This document shows positions 34,205 through 41,680 of a stretch of DNA of 64,000 bases, one piece after another; position 1 is the first letter of the stretch; the number at the start of each line of letters is the position of its first letter. The stretch lies in assembly GCF_014467015.1 (NCBI RefSeq), contig NZ_CP058559.1, forward strand, positions 372,001-436,000. The letters run 5' to 3'. The translations under genes and the position numbers were made by a program. The notes beneath the pieces are model-generated. The model worked only from the letters and a program-made list of their open reading frames with translations, had not been told where the DNA came from and did not search any database. Source of the stretch: Alkalicella caledoniensis (GTDB lineage: Bacteria; Bacillota; Proteinivoracia; Proteinivoracales; Proteinivoracaceae).

Positions 34205-35054
34205 AGTTAACTTTTTTATAGTTCAGTATATTATTATGTGCCTCTAGTATCTTGTTTGCCCCGTCTAAGGGACTTTCTGGATATTCTATTGGGAAACCCA
34301 TGTTGATAAGTTCTTTAAACATCTGGTATAACTGTGGTTGAATTAGGCTTGCATCGGTAAGTAATTTTTGGTTTTTGAAAATTTCTGCTCCCCTAGCTTT
34401 ACCTGCAACCTCGCCTTTATTAAAAACATAAGTTATGTCACTTATGGACGATACTAATTCCATGGCGTGAGTTGTTATAATTAAGGATGTTCCATGATGA
34501 CTATTAAAGTGGTTGATCAAATCTATTATGGACTTTGTAGACTTTGGATCTAAACCGTTGAAGGGCTCATCTAACAGTAGAATTTCGGGGTTTGTAACTA
34601 AGGCACCAGCAATTGCTACTTTTTTCTTTTCACCACCACTCAAATAGTGGGGAACCTTGTTTGCCAACCCCTCTAGATTTAGCTCAGATAGAATCCACTG
34701 AACCCTTTCCTTGATTTCTTTTTCAGGCAATTTATTATTGCGCAGTGTTAAAGCTATGTCATCAAATACAGTTGGAGCAATAATTTGTTCGTCTGAGTTT
34801 TGGAAAACCACACCTACCTTTTCTCGGAAGGTGTGGAATTTTTTATATGGATTTATATCAAAAACACTTAATTCTCCTTCTATCGACTTCATAAGCCCAA
34901 TAATACCTTTAAAAAGCGTTGTTTTACCTGAACCGTTACATCCTAAGACAACAGTTCTTTTGCCTTTTTCTGCAACAAATTCTCCCATAAGCTGCACCTT
35001 TGTTTTATCTGGGTATATGAATGTGACATCCTTTGCTTTAACTATATGTTCCAT
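34203..35054 (-). CDS. cbiO: ECF cobalt/nickel transporter ATPase CbiO
   Basis: ABC ATPase of the energy-coupling-factor importer for cobalt or nickel, 283 residues. Walker A GCNGSGKTT, Q-loop FQNSDEQI, signature LSGGEKKKV and Walker B ILLLDEPF are all present. A C-terminal extension of about 50 residues is typical of the CbiO/EcfA type. AGGAGGGG precedes its ATG. It is the last gene of cbiM-cbiQ-cbiO. Confidence 0.93.
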   Translation of the reverse strand: MEHIVKAKDVTFIYPDKTKVQLMGEFVAEKGKRTVVLGCNGSGKTTLFKGIIGLMKSIEGELSVFDINPYKKFHTFREKVGVVFQNSDEQIIAPTVFDDIALTLRNNKLPEKEIKERVQWILSELNLEGLANKVPHYLSGGEKKKVAIAGALVTNPEILLLDEPFNGLDPKSTKSIIDLINHFNSHHGTSLIITTHAMELVSSISDITYVFNKGEVAGKARGAEIFKNQKLLTDASLIQPQLYQMFKELINMGFPIEYPESPLDGANKILEAHNNILNYKKVN

Positions 35055-35066
35055 TTGCTCCCCTCC

Positions 35067-35765
35067 TTATACCCAAAAATAAATTAGAACTATAAAAACA
35101 CTTAAAAATATTGGGTATGCATTCCATATTGTCATTTTTTCTTTTTGTATTTTAATATTCCCAATTTCATAGCCTCGGATGTGGAAAACTTCTTTCATCC
35201 TTTCTGCTCCATCTAGGGCTCTGATAAAGGTTATAGCCACAGCTCCACCAATATTTTTCAGGTTCCTCAGTATAGATAATCTACCATACCCACCTTTAAT
35301 TTTAATGGCTAAAATCAAATTTGATATCAGGTCATGGAAAATGAAAAAAGACCTATAGGTAAAAAATAATCCATCAACCAAAAATCCAGGCAAAAAACCT
35401 TGTAGCACAGAAAATAAATTGTAAATGGGTGTAGTTACAAATATCAAAATCATAGTTGTAGCTATGGCAACAGCTTTTGTTATCAGCCAAAAACCACTAA
35501 CCTTATCATATCCAAGACCCAAAACTAACAGGCCAGAAAAGAAAATTGGATAAAAAAGCAACGGCAATATTTTAAAAATAGGAATCCTATTTACTATCAT
35601 GACTATAAATAGCAACGCCAGTGTAGCATAGGGAAAATAAACAGATTTAGTAGTAAGTATTAAGATAGTATTAGTTATAGCGAAGAGTAGTTTAAAAGAC
35701 GTATTACTAGAATGTATCGGGCTTTTTTCCTGTGTGGCAATATAATCAATGACCTCTAGTCCCAC
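35067..35765 (-). CDS. cbiQ: ECF transporter transmembrane protein CbiQ
   Basis: A 232-residue T-component with five or six helices. The coupling motif ALDGAERMKEVFHIRG near residue 190 carries the Ala-Arg-Gly type signature that contacts the ATPases. The start is a GTG overlapping the end of cbiM, with GGTGGAAA upstream. It lies 12 bp before cbiO. Confidence 0.9.
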   Translation of the reverse strand: MGLEVIDYIATQEKSPIHSSNTSFKLLFAITNTILILTTKSVYFPYATLALLFIVMIVNRIPIFKILPLLFYPIFFSGLLVLGLGYDKVSGFWLITKAVAIATTMILIFVTTPIYNLFSVLQGFLPGFLVDGLFFTYRSFFIFHDLISNLILAIKIKGGYGRLSILRNLKNIGGAVAITFIRALDGAERMKEVFHIRGYEIGNIKIQKEKMTIWNAYPIFLSVFIVLIYFWV

Positions 35766-36452
35766 TTAATTTCCACCCTTTAGTAAGTAATCTGGCCTTA
35801 TCTTTCTAAAATAATTCACCACTATGGAGCCTATAACAACCTCAATAATGGCTCCTATTGATACAATACCTAAAACAAAAACAGCAAAGTCTGTATTATT
35901 AAAGTTACTATATCTTGCAATAGCTTCTTGATCATGTGTGTGTATAGCTATTTCAGGGGGAATCCCTCCTAGGGTTACCACTGTAACCATAAGGGCAGAG
36001 GAAGCAAGTATCATTATAGCAATTGCTATAGCTAAGCTCACGTTCCAGTTTACTCTTTTATTTAATAGTAGTGAAAAAACACCATAACCTATGATAATTT
36101 CTGTACCCATTATCAGGGTATTAACTCCTACAACTGTAACCCCTCCATGGCCAAAAACCCCAAGAATAAGGTTTACTAAGAAAACAGAAATAAACCCCAA
36201 TTTAGGTCCTAATATTAGTGCTGTTAAAATTGACAAGTTTATGTGAAATGGCAATGGCCCTAAAGGTATTGACATAACAATAAGTGTTAAGGCAGACATA
36301 ACACCTAGTTTAGCAACATTGTTAAACAGTTCTTCTTTTTTTGTGCTCAAAACTACATACCCGATAATAGCGAAGGTAAGTAAAAAACCAAGTAGTATTA
36401 AACCCCAATGTAGTACTCCATCAGTAATATGCAAATGACTCAAAGTGAACAC
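35766..36452 (-). CDS. cbiM: ECF cobalt/nickel substrate-binding protein CbiM
   Basis: Substrate-specific membrane component, 222-228 residues. It has HLHITDGVLHW at the N-terminus and GAVHNA-like metal helices, here IVMSIPLGPLPFHINLSILTALILGPKLGF. In this family the mature Met1-His2 binds the metal. The open frame starts with GTG at 36452, which overlaps the GGAGGT ribosome site. A TTG at 36443 is better spaced. A TTG at 36434 would give the classical MHITDG terminus but is 15 bases from that site. Cobalt or nickel cannot be decided from sequence. Confidence 0.88.
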   Translation of the reverse strand: MFTLSHLHITDGVLHWGLILLGFLLTFAIIGYVVLSTKKEELFNNVAKLGVMSALTLIVMSIPLGPLPFHINLSILTALILGPKLGFISVFLVNLILGVFGHGGVTVVGVNTLIMGTEIIIGYGVFSLLLNKRVNWNVSLAIAIAIMILASSALMVTVVTLGGIPPEIAIHTHDQEAIARYSNFNNTDFAVFVLGIVSIGAIIEVVIGSIVVNYFRKIRPDYLLKGGN

Positions 36453-36476
36453 CTCCGATTAATTTTATTTATTATA

Positions 36477-37178
36477 TTAGTACTTTAACTTTTGCTCTTT
36501 AATTCTTGTTTTTTTCGGTGAGACACTAATTTTACCTTTTTCATAAGTGGCAACAAAAACTTCATCAACTCTTTCAAAACCCATTTCTTTTAACCTTGCT
36601 AGTATTTGAACTTTTTCTAGGTTACACCTATATAAGTTCTCTTGTTGAAGTTTACCATCAACTATAAGCAATACAGGTAAACTCTCCTCTTCTTCAATGA
36701 CTGTCCCCTTCTCAATAGGTTGGTATTGTTGTTTTTTGAGTATACTCATTTCTCCTGTAGGTTCTAAAATGGCAAATGCCACTTCATCTATGTTAAATAT
36801 CCCTTTAGCCCTAAGCATTGGAAACAAGTCATTTACAGTAAACCTTATGGTCTTCATGTTTTCCCCTATAACTACACCGTTTTGAATTATCACAGTTGGT
36901 ACATTTGTGATGAGATTACTAAACTTCCTACTTCTAATTTTACCATAAGTGATAATGATTTGTAATAAGCCAAGGACAAAAATAGCAAAAATTGTGGGCC
37001 CATGCTCTATGGATGGATCGGCTAAATCTGCACCAGCCACTGACCCAATGGTTATAACTATAACAAAATCCAGCACTGGAAGTTCACCTATACTCCTTTT
37101 ACCCATAAATAATGTGACTAACATAAGTATAGGTATTACAGTTATACTTCTCAGCATTGTAACCAGGTACTCGTTCAT
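36477..37178 (-). CDS. DUF421/YetF-family membrane protein
   Basis: A protein of about 233 residues with three N-terminal helices followed by a DUF421 soluble domain (FVNDLFPMLRAKGIFNIDEVAFAILEPTGEMS-like region). Function is unknown; some relatives relate to spore or envelope properties. The ATG at 37178 with GAGGTG six bases upstream is preferred to a GTG at 37187. It lies 24 bp upstream of cbiM and could share its transcript. Confidence 0.85.
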   Translation of the reverse strand: MNEYLVTMLRSITVIPILMLVTLFMGKRSIGELPVLDFVIVITIGSVAGADLADPSIEHGPTIFAIFVLGLLQIIITYGKIRSRKFSNLITNVPTVIIQNGVVIGENMKTIRFTVNDLFPMLRAKGIFNIDEVAFAILEPTGEMSILKKQQYQPIEKGTVIEEEESLPVLLIVDGKLQQENLYRCNLEKVQILARLKEMGFERVDEVFVATYEKGKISVSPKKTRIKEQKLKY

Positions 37179-37274
37179 CATATACACCTCAAAGATATTA
37201 TAGCCATTTTTTACCCATATACTACAATGGATTGTTATTTAATAGCCACCTGATCATAGTAGATGCAAAAAAAA

Positions 37275-37300
37275 GAAAGTAGACGTTACTGTCTACTTTC
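37275..37300 (-). terminator. Terminator of the small selenoprotein gene
   Basis: GAAAGTAGAC/GTCTACTTTC with a six-base loop, followed on the minus strand by eight T residues. It overlaps the last codons of the gene. Confidence 0.9.
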
Positions 37301-37615
37301 AAGAAGTTCTTTTATGTCGTCATAATTTAGTCCACCATGAAATCTTGGCAGGTTATTAACTAGTGTAATAGGAAGTGTAACAAGACCACTGTCAACCATT
37401 TTTAAGATTTCCGAGTATTCTTGTACATCATCAGAAAAGATATCCACGAATTCTATATTTGCTTTACCAGCAAAGTCTTTTGTAAGTTTTTCTTTGATTG
37501 AATTCACTTCTGAGACAACGTCAAAATTATCGCCACAACCTGTGGCTCCAGATTTAGGGCCTCAACCACAGCTAGAAGTGTTATAAGTAGTTCCTAGTAC
37601 AACGATTTTGTCCAC
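37286..37615 (-). CDS. Thioredoxin-like selenoprotein (in-frame TGA)
   Basis: An open frame from GTG 37615 to stop 37286 holds one TGA (37564-37562), read as selenocysteine 18, giving 109 residues. The N-terminus MDKIVVLGTTYNTSSCGUGP is a beta strand plus redox loop with C16-G-U18, and another cysteine lies at C27. The rest has thioredoxin-fold features (IEFVDIFSDD, then a cis-Pro-like LVTLPITLVNN), recalling YuzD/DUF1462 proteins. A SECIS-like hairpin follows the TGA. An upstream in-frame TAG at 37627 bounds the start. It has its own promoter and terminator. A Cys-to-TGA nonsense mutation is the alternative. Confidence 0.82.
37532..37564 (-). promoter_or_regulatory. Candidate SECIS element of the small selenoprotein
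   Basis: After the TGA, the minus strand forms GCCACA-GGT-TGTGGC (37546-37532). The GGT lies 21 bases from the TGA, inside the normal bacterial range and close to the 18 seen in fdhA. The loop is short and would open to AGGTT if the last pair breaks. Confidence 0.75.
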
Positions 37616-37656
37616 AATGTATACCTACTTTCTATAGTATAAGTTTTATTTATTAT

Positions 37657-37685
37657 ATTATAAATTAGATTATAGTATTTTTCAA
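37657..37685 (-). promoter_or_regulatory. Promoter of the small selenoprotein gene
   Basis: TTGAAA (37685-37680), 17-bp spacer, TATAAT (37662-37657) on the minus strand: an almost perfect housekeeping promoter 40 bp before the GTG start. Confidence 0.75.
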
Positions 37686-37701
37686 CCTTCAATAATTAGT
37701 T

Positions 37702-38175
37702 CTACTGATTATAGACAATAACTGCATCTTTGCCTATTGCCCGTATTTTGTCTAGATCAACCATTCCCTTTTCTCCTCCAAATAACGAATTCTTGGCATC
37801 GTTTATTGATATGGAAACCATGGCACCCTCTGGGAAACTAAAATTAATTTCTCCCACTTTACCTATTGTAGATCCATTTTCCTGCAAGATATTCCTTCCA
37901 ATCAAAGTACTGGCTTTAAAATCTGTCAGATCAGTGGGTGTATCATTATTCTGTTCTAAGTCTTCAATGGTTACTGCATCCTTTCCAATACTGTGCACTT
38001 GTTCCATTTTCAAAAAACTTTCCGACTTTTTAAAAAGCCCAGCTTTCTCTGCCATTTCTAAGGCAACAGCCTTGCGACTAATGTTGTCAAATAGTATATC
38101 TTTTACCTTACCTATCTGTTTTCCATCGTTTAAGTTTATAACGGGCAATCCAATGACATCTTTCGTTTTTAGCAT
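37702..38175 (-). CDS. PRC-barrel domain protein
   Basis: A 157-residue protein with two PRC-barrel-like halves: KDVIGLPVINLNDGKQIGKVKDILFD at the start and STLIGRNILQENGSTIGKVGEINFSF near residue 90. Relatives include the YlmC/YmxH sporulation proteins and RimM-type beta-barrels. The exact role is unknown. AAGGGAGG precedes its ATG. It stands alone between the MFS and selenoprotein genes. Confidence 0.82.
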   Translation of the reverse strand: MLKTKDVIGLPVINLNDGKQIGKVKDILFDNISRKAVALEMAEKAGLFKKSESFLKMEQVHSIGKDAVTIEDLEQNNDTPTDLTDFKASTLIGRNILQENGSTIGKVGEINFSFPEGAMVSISINDAKNSLFGGEKGMVDLDKIRAIGKDAVIVYNQ

Positions 38176-38256
38176 AGTATCAACCTCCCTTATCTATATT
38201 ATATTATATATTTCAATAATTTAGTTACATATCCTTTTTTTGATAAGGGTAGATTG

Positions 38257-39573
38257 TTAAAGATTGCTAGCTTTCAACTGTGGCGAATTATTTGTTCTAG
38301 CAAGATATTTAAATCTCATTAAAAATGAAAATGAGCCAAATAATCTAAATGATCCGGCTATACAAAGAGCTACATAAATATTAAAGACCTTATAAATATG
38401 TGCTCCCAACATAGGTGCAAGCATGGCGGATATACTTATCAGTGTGCTGTATATTGCAATATATAGAGTTCTATCTTCGTCTGGAACAACCTCTAACAAA
38501 GAATTAAATAATACCAAGTTAATTCCTGCAACTGCTGTACCCATAAAAAAGTTAACCATAAGTAAAACATACAGATTCCAAGAGATAGCATATAGAAATG
38601 GTGACATTGCAATGGCAAAAGTTGCTATAACCACAGTATAATTATTTCCTTTCTTAGTAGCCACTTTACTCCAAATGGGGTAAGTAATAAATGCAGCAAG
38701 ACCGTTTACTACAGAAATATAGCTTACCCAGGTCCCATCTGCACCAAGGTAGTCAATTTGGTATATTGTAAAAAGAGGCCAACCCATTTGCCAGCCAAAA
38801 TGAAATAACAATGAGCATATACCAAATAAAAGGAATGGTTTATATTTAAAGATAGTTTTTATGTTAGAAAGTAATTTCTTCTTTATAGCTAGTTCCCTTT
38901 GTGTCTTTAAAACCACAGGTTCTTTCATTTTCATATGATAGTAAACTTCATAAACAGCAAAACCACAAGCAAGTACGAAAAAAATCTGATATATCATGAT
39001 TTCTGAAGAAATATCTACTCCCGTTATTCTCTTAAGTATGGGAAATCCTTTATTGATGTTGTAAATTCTGAGAATCTGCCCAGCAATAAGGGTGACAATT
39101 ATGCCACATATTGATGTTATTTTGTTTCTGTAAGCAAAAGCCTGTGCCCGTTGTTTCGCAGGTATGGCAGAGGCAATAAAGGACTGCCAGGCTACATTTG
39201 ATATCCCCCCTGGAAAGTTCATAAGTCCATATGTTAATACTAATGCAAAGACCCTCCACGATGCAGGCAGGTTTGGAGTGATGGCTAGGAGTAAAAAGAA
39301 AAATCTAGTTAATGCAATAACATAGCCCGTCACTTTTTTCTTCTCTTGGAATCTATCCACCATGATCCCGCCAGGTATCATAGAAATCACAGACATTAGG
39401 GCAGGCAGTGAGCTAAGTAATGCTATCTCATATGCATCTGCACCTAAGGTCTTAGCTAATATTCCAATAAATGGTGTTACAAGATTCATTCCTATGACAG
39501 CAAAAATTCCGTTACGTGTATTACATTTAATATTATGATTTATATCACTTTCCGACAGATCTATTTTACTCAT
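38257..39573 (-). CDS. MFS transporter
   Basis: A 438-residue major-facilitator protein with about 12 helices. The loop-2/3 motif GGIMVDRFQEKKK is visible near residue 68. The second half begins near residue 235 after a lysine-rich central loop. The substrate is unknown. It stands alone, between the foldback element and the PRC-barrel gene, with a weak GGGGTG ribosome site. Confidence 0.85.
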   Translation of the reverse strand: MSKIDLSESDINHNIKCNTRNGIFAVIGMNLVTPFIGILAKTLGADAYEIALLSSLPALMSVISMIPGGIMVDRFQEKKKVTGYVIALTRFFFLLLAITPNLPASWRVFALVLTYGLMNFPGGISNVAWQSFIASAIPAKQRAQAFAYRNKITSICGIIVTLIAGQILRIYNINKGFPILKRITGVDISSEIMIYQIFFVLACGFAVYEVYYHMKMKEPVVLKTQRELAIKKKLLSNIKTIFKYKPFLLFGICSLLFHFGWQMGWPLFTIYQIDYLGADGTWVSYISVVNGLAAFITYPIWSKVATKKGNNYTVVIATFAIAMSPFLYAISWNLYVLLMVNFFMGTAVAGINLVLFNSLLEVVPDEDRTLYIAIYSTLISISAMLAPMLGAHIYKVFNIYVALCIAGSFRLFGSFSFLMRFKYLARTNNSPQLKASNL

Positions 39574-39693
39574 TTACACACCCCACATAATAATTAATAG
39601 ATAATTCAGCACTATCTATTATAGCATAAATTTCGCATAACGGAATATATGCTAAGAAAATATTTTTCCCTTGAGTTCTTTAAATTAATAAAA

Positions 39694-39713
39694 GGCATAG
39701 CCTTTGCTATGCC
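39694..39713 (-). repeat. Left terminal hairpin of the foldback element
   Basis: GGCATAGC/GCTATGCC with a CTTT loop. Together with its near-copy at 41652-41671 it marks the outer ends of the imperfect palindrome split by the insertion sequence. TTTTAT follows on the minus strand, so it can also act as a terminator. Confidence 0.7.
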
Positions 39714-39845
39714 TCAGAATGAAGACAAACCTAAGAAAAAGTCATTGACCCTAGATGTGCATATTAAAAAGCTGTACAATTAATTCGAGGAGAAAGAGTT
39801 AAGTGCTGAATAGCTAAACGGAAGAAGGGGCGAGGAACAGGACGT

Positions 39846-41502
39846 CAGACTGTGTGGCTAATCTCTAAAAACTCAAAGATTAGCCGTAAATTTCCTGTCT
39901 TTTGGTGCAATATGACTTAAACATATAAAAATACAATGATAAAGTGGGTCTAAGAGCTACTAATATCCTTAGTAGTTCTTTCACTCCTATAATATTTATT
40001 ACTCTTTTAAAATTATAGGCTAGCAAAACTAGGGCTGTCTCTGTAGTTACAGAATCCATCCCTCTTGTTAAAAAATACCCAGCATTCATTGTCCTTTTGA
40101 TGGTTCCATAAGGATGCTCAACAATCATCTGCCTTTGTAGGTATTTGTCCATATTTGCTTCTGTTCTAGCATCTATAGTATCCAAAAAATCTTGGTTAGG
40201 TGACCGATTTATTATCCTGCCTTTGGCTGCAGTGGTGCATTTGCTTTTTGATTCACAGTTTTTACAGGCATCGTAGTTTCTATATTTTATTCTTTTTGGT
40301 TCTTTTGATTTGTGGTTTATTCTGCGTAATTCATGGCCCAAAGGACAAATATATAAGTCTTTTTCAGGCACATAAGTAAATTTATCTCCGTAGAAATCTT
40401 TGTCTCCTGTGGCGTTAGAATACGACTGTTTTGGCAAATAGACTGTTGTTTCGTTTCTCTCACATTTCATAAGGTCGTCTGCTTGGTAATAGCCTTTATC
40501 TGCTGCTACTTCAAGTTTCCTTTTTCCAAATATATCTTTAGCCTTTTCTGCAAGTGAATTTAGATTACCTTGATCTGCGGGATTGTTTGTAACATCATAT
40601 GCCACTATAATACTATGCTTAGAGTCTACAGCTGTTTGTATGTTATATGCTACAGTAACACCATTGTTTTTGTTGTCCATAAGCCTAGCATCTTCGTCAA
40701 CTGTAGATATTTCATTACTTTCGCTATCCTGTAGTTTTTTTTCCAACTCTTCAAATTTAATTTTACGCTCCTTGAGTTTTTCAATTTTTTGCTGAATTTC
40801 TTCAGGTGTATACTTAAGTTTAGGTGAATCGTCTTTGTCACTGCTTTCTAACAAATCTAGATAGGAATTAACCTTATCTTCGATATATTGTTTGTGTCTT
40901 TGTATTTTTTTCTTTGAGAAATTATTCTTCTTTGAATTATTAGCTTGAATTTTAGTCCCATCTATTGCTATGAATTCCTCGCCTAATAGTTTGAGATCCT
41001 TACACAACTTAGTAAAATCCTTGAAAACTTGTTTTAGCTGAGTTTTATTTTCTTTCCTGAAATCAGCTATTGTTTTAAAATCAGGTTTTAGTTTTTGTAA
41101 TAGCCAAACCACTTCTATATTCCTGTGAGATTCTGTTTCTAGCTTTCTAGATGATCTTATGCCATTTACATACCCATATAGATATAACTTCAATAAAACA
41201 GAGGGATGATATCCTGGTGCACCTCTGCGGTGTTCCTTTGATTTAGTGAATGCACTCATATTGACCAGTTTTACGTATTCATCAATTACCCTAACGGGAT
41301 TATCCTCACCTATGTAATCTTCTATGCAGTCAGGAAACATTGTTTTTTGCTTTCTATCTGTACCTTGTATAAATGACATTTAAAATCCCCTCTCCGATAT
41401 TCTATAACTTAATTATACTACAGAAAAAGGGAAAAGTACTGTATTTACAGTACTTTGTAGGCATTTTAGACATATATTATTGTTTAATTCTCACACAGTC
41501 TG
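39846..41502 (-). mobile_element. IS1182-family insertion sequence
   Basis: 1,657 bp bounded by inverted repeats CAGACTGTGTG (39846-39856) and CACACAGTCTG (41492-41502). ACGT flanks both ends (39842-39845 and 41503-41506), so this is a 4-bp target duplication. Because ACGT is its own complement, it looks like part of the repeats. It carries one intact transposase gene, so the element may be active or recently inserted. Confidence 0.9.
39880..41379 (-). CDS. IS1182-family transposase
   Basis: A 499-residue DDE transposase, full length. N-terminal DUF772-like region (GAPGYHPSVLLKLYLYGYVNGIRSSRKL); catalytic Asp candidates in FIAIDGTKIQANNSKK and VAADKGYYQADD; a cysteine cluster CKNCESKSKC; and the C-terminal HPYGTIKRTMNAGYFLTRG motif with its Glu just before (MIVEHPYG). 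No frameshift or stop interrupts it. The coiled-coil middle is Lys/Glu-rich. Confidence 0.95.
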   Translation of the reverse strand: MSFIQGTDRKQKTMFPDCIEDYIGEDNPVRVIDEYVKLVNMSAFTKSKEHRRGAPGYHPSVLLKLYLYGYVNGIRSSRKLETESHRNIEVVWLLQKLKPDFKTIADFRKENKTQLKQVFKDFTKLCKDLKLLGEEFIAIDGTKIQANNSKKNNFSKKKIQRHKQYIEDKVNSYLDLLESSDKDDSPKLKYTPEEIQQKIEKLKERKIKFEELEKKLQDSESNEISTVDEDARLMDNKNNGVTVAYNIQTAVDSKHSIIVAYDVTNNPADQGNLNSLAEKAKDIFGKRKLEVAADKGYYQADDLMKCERNETTVYLPKQSYSNATGDKDFYGDKFTYVPEKDLYICPLGHELRRINHKSKEPKRIKYRNYDACKNCESKSKCTTAAKGRIINRSPNQDFLDTIDARTEANMDKYLQRQMIVEHPYGTIKRTMNAGYFLTRGMDSVTTETALVLLAYNFKRVINIIGVKELLRILVALRPTLSLYFYMFKSYCTKRQEIYG

Positions 41503-41651
41503 ACGTTTCGAGAGCTCCATTGAACCATGGACGGTGAATTGGAGCGGTCCCCTTCTGGAGTTTAGATAGAAGCCTTAAGTCTCGACGCAGAATTCTGTAC
41601 AGTGTTTAATATGCGACATTCATCAAAAATGACTTTGTCATCAGTATAAAA

Positions 41652-41671
41652 GGCATAGCCGTTGCTATGCC
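41652..41671 (-). terminator. Right terminal hairpin / terminator after the TPR gene
   Basis: GGCATAGC/GCTATGCC with loop CGTT, 10 bp beyond the TPR stop, followed by TTTTAT on the minus strand. Nearly the same as the hairpin at 39694-39713. Confidence 0.75.
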
Positions 41672-41680
41672 TTTCATACT

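Larger units (their letters stand above)
39694..41671. repeat. Imperfect foldback element interrupted by the IS
   Basis: Removing the IS, the left flank (39694-39845) and right flank (41507-41671) are imperfect inverted repeats of each other, about 320 bp in total. Paired blocks on the minus strand, from outside in: AAAGTCATT with AATGACTTT, GCATATTAAA with TTTAATATGC, CTGTACA with TGTACAG, CTAAAC with GTTTAG, AGAAGGGG with CCCCTTCT, and a tip hairpin GCTCCA/TGGAGC. No coding frame is evident. It is MITE-like or a long structured RNA. Confidence 0.65.
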
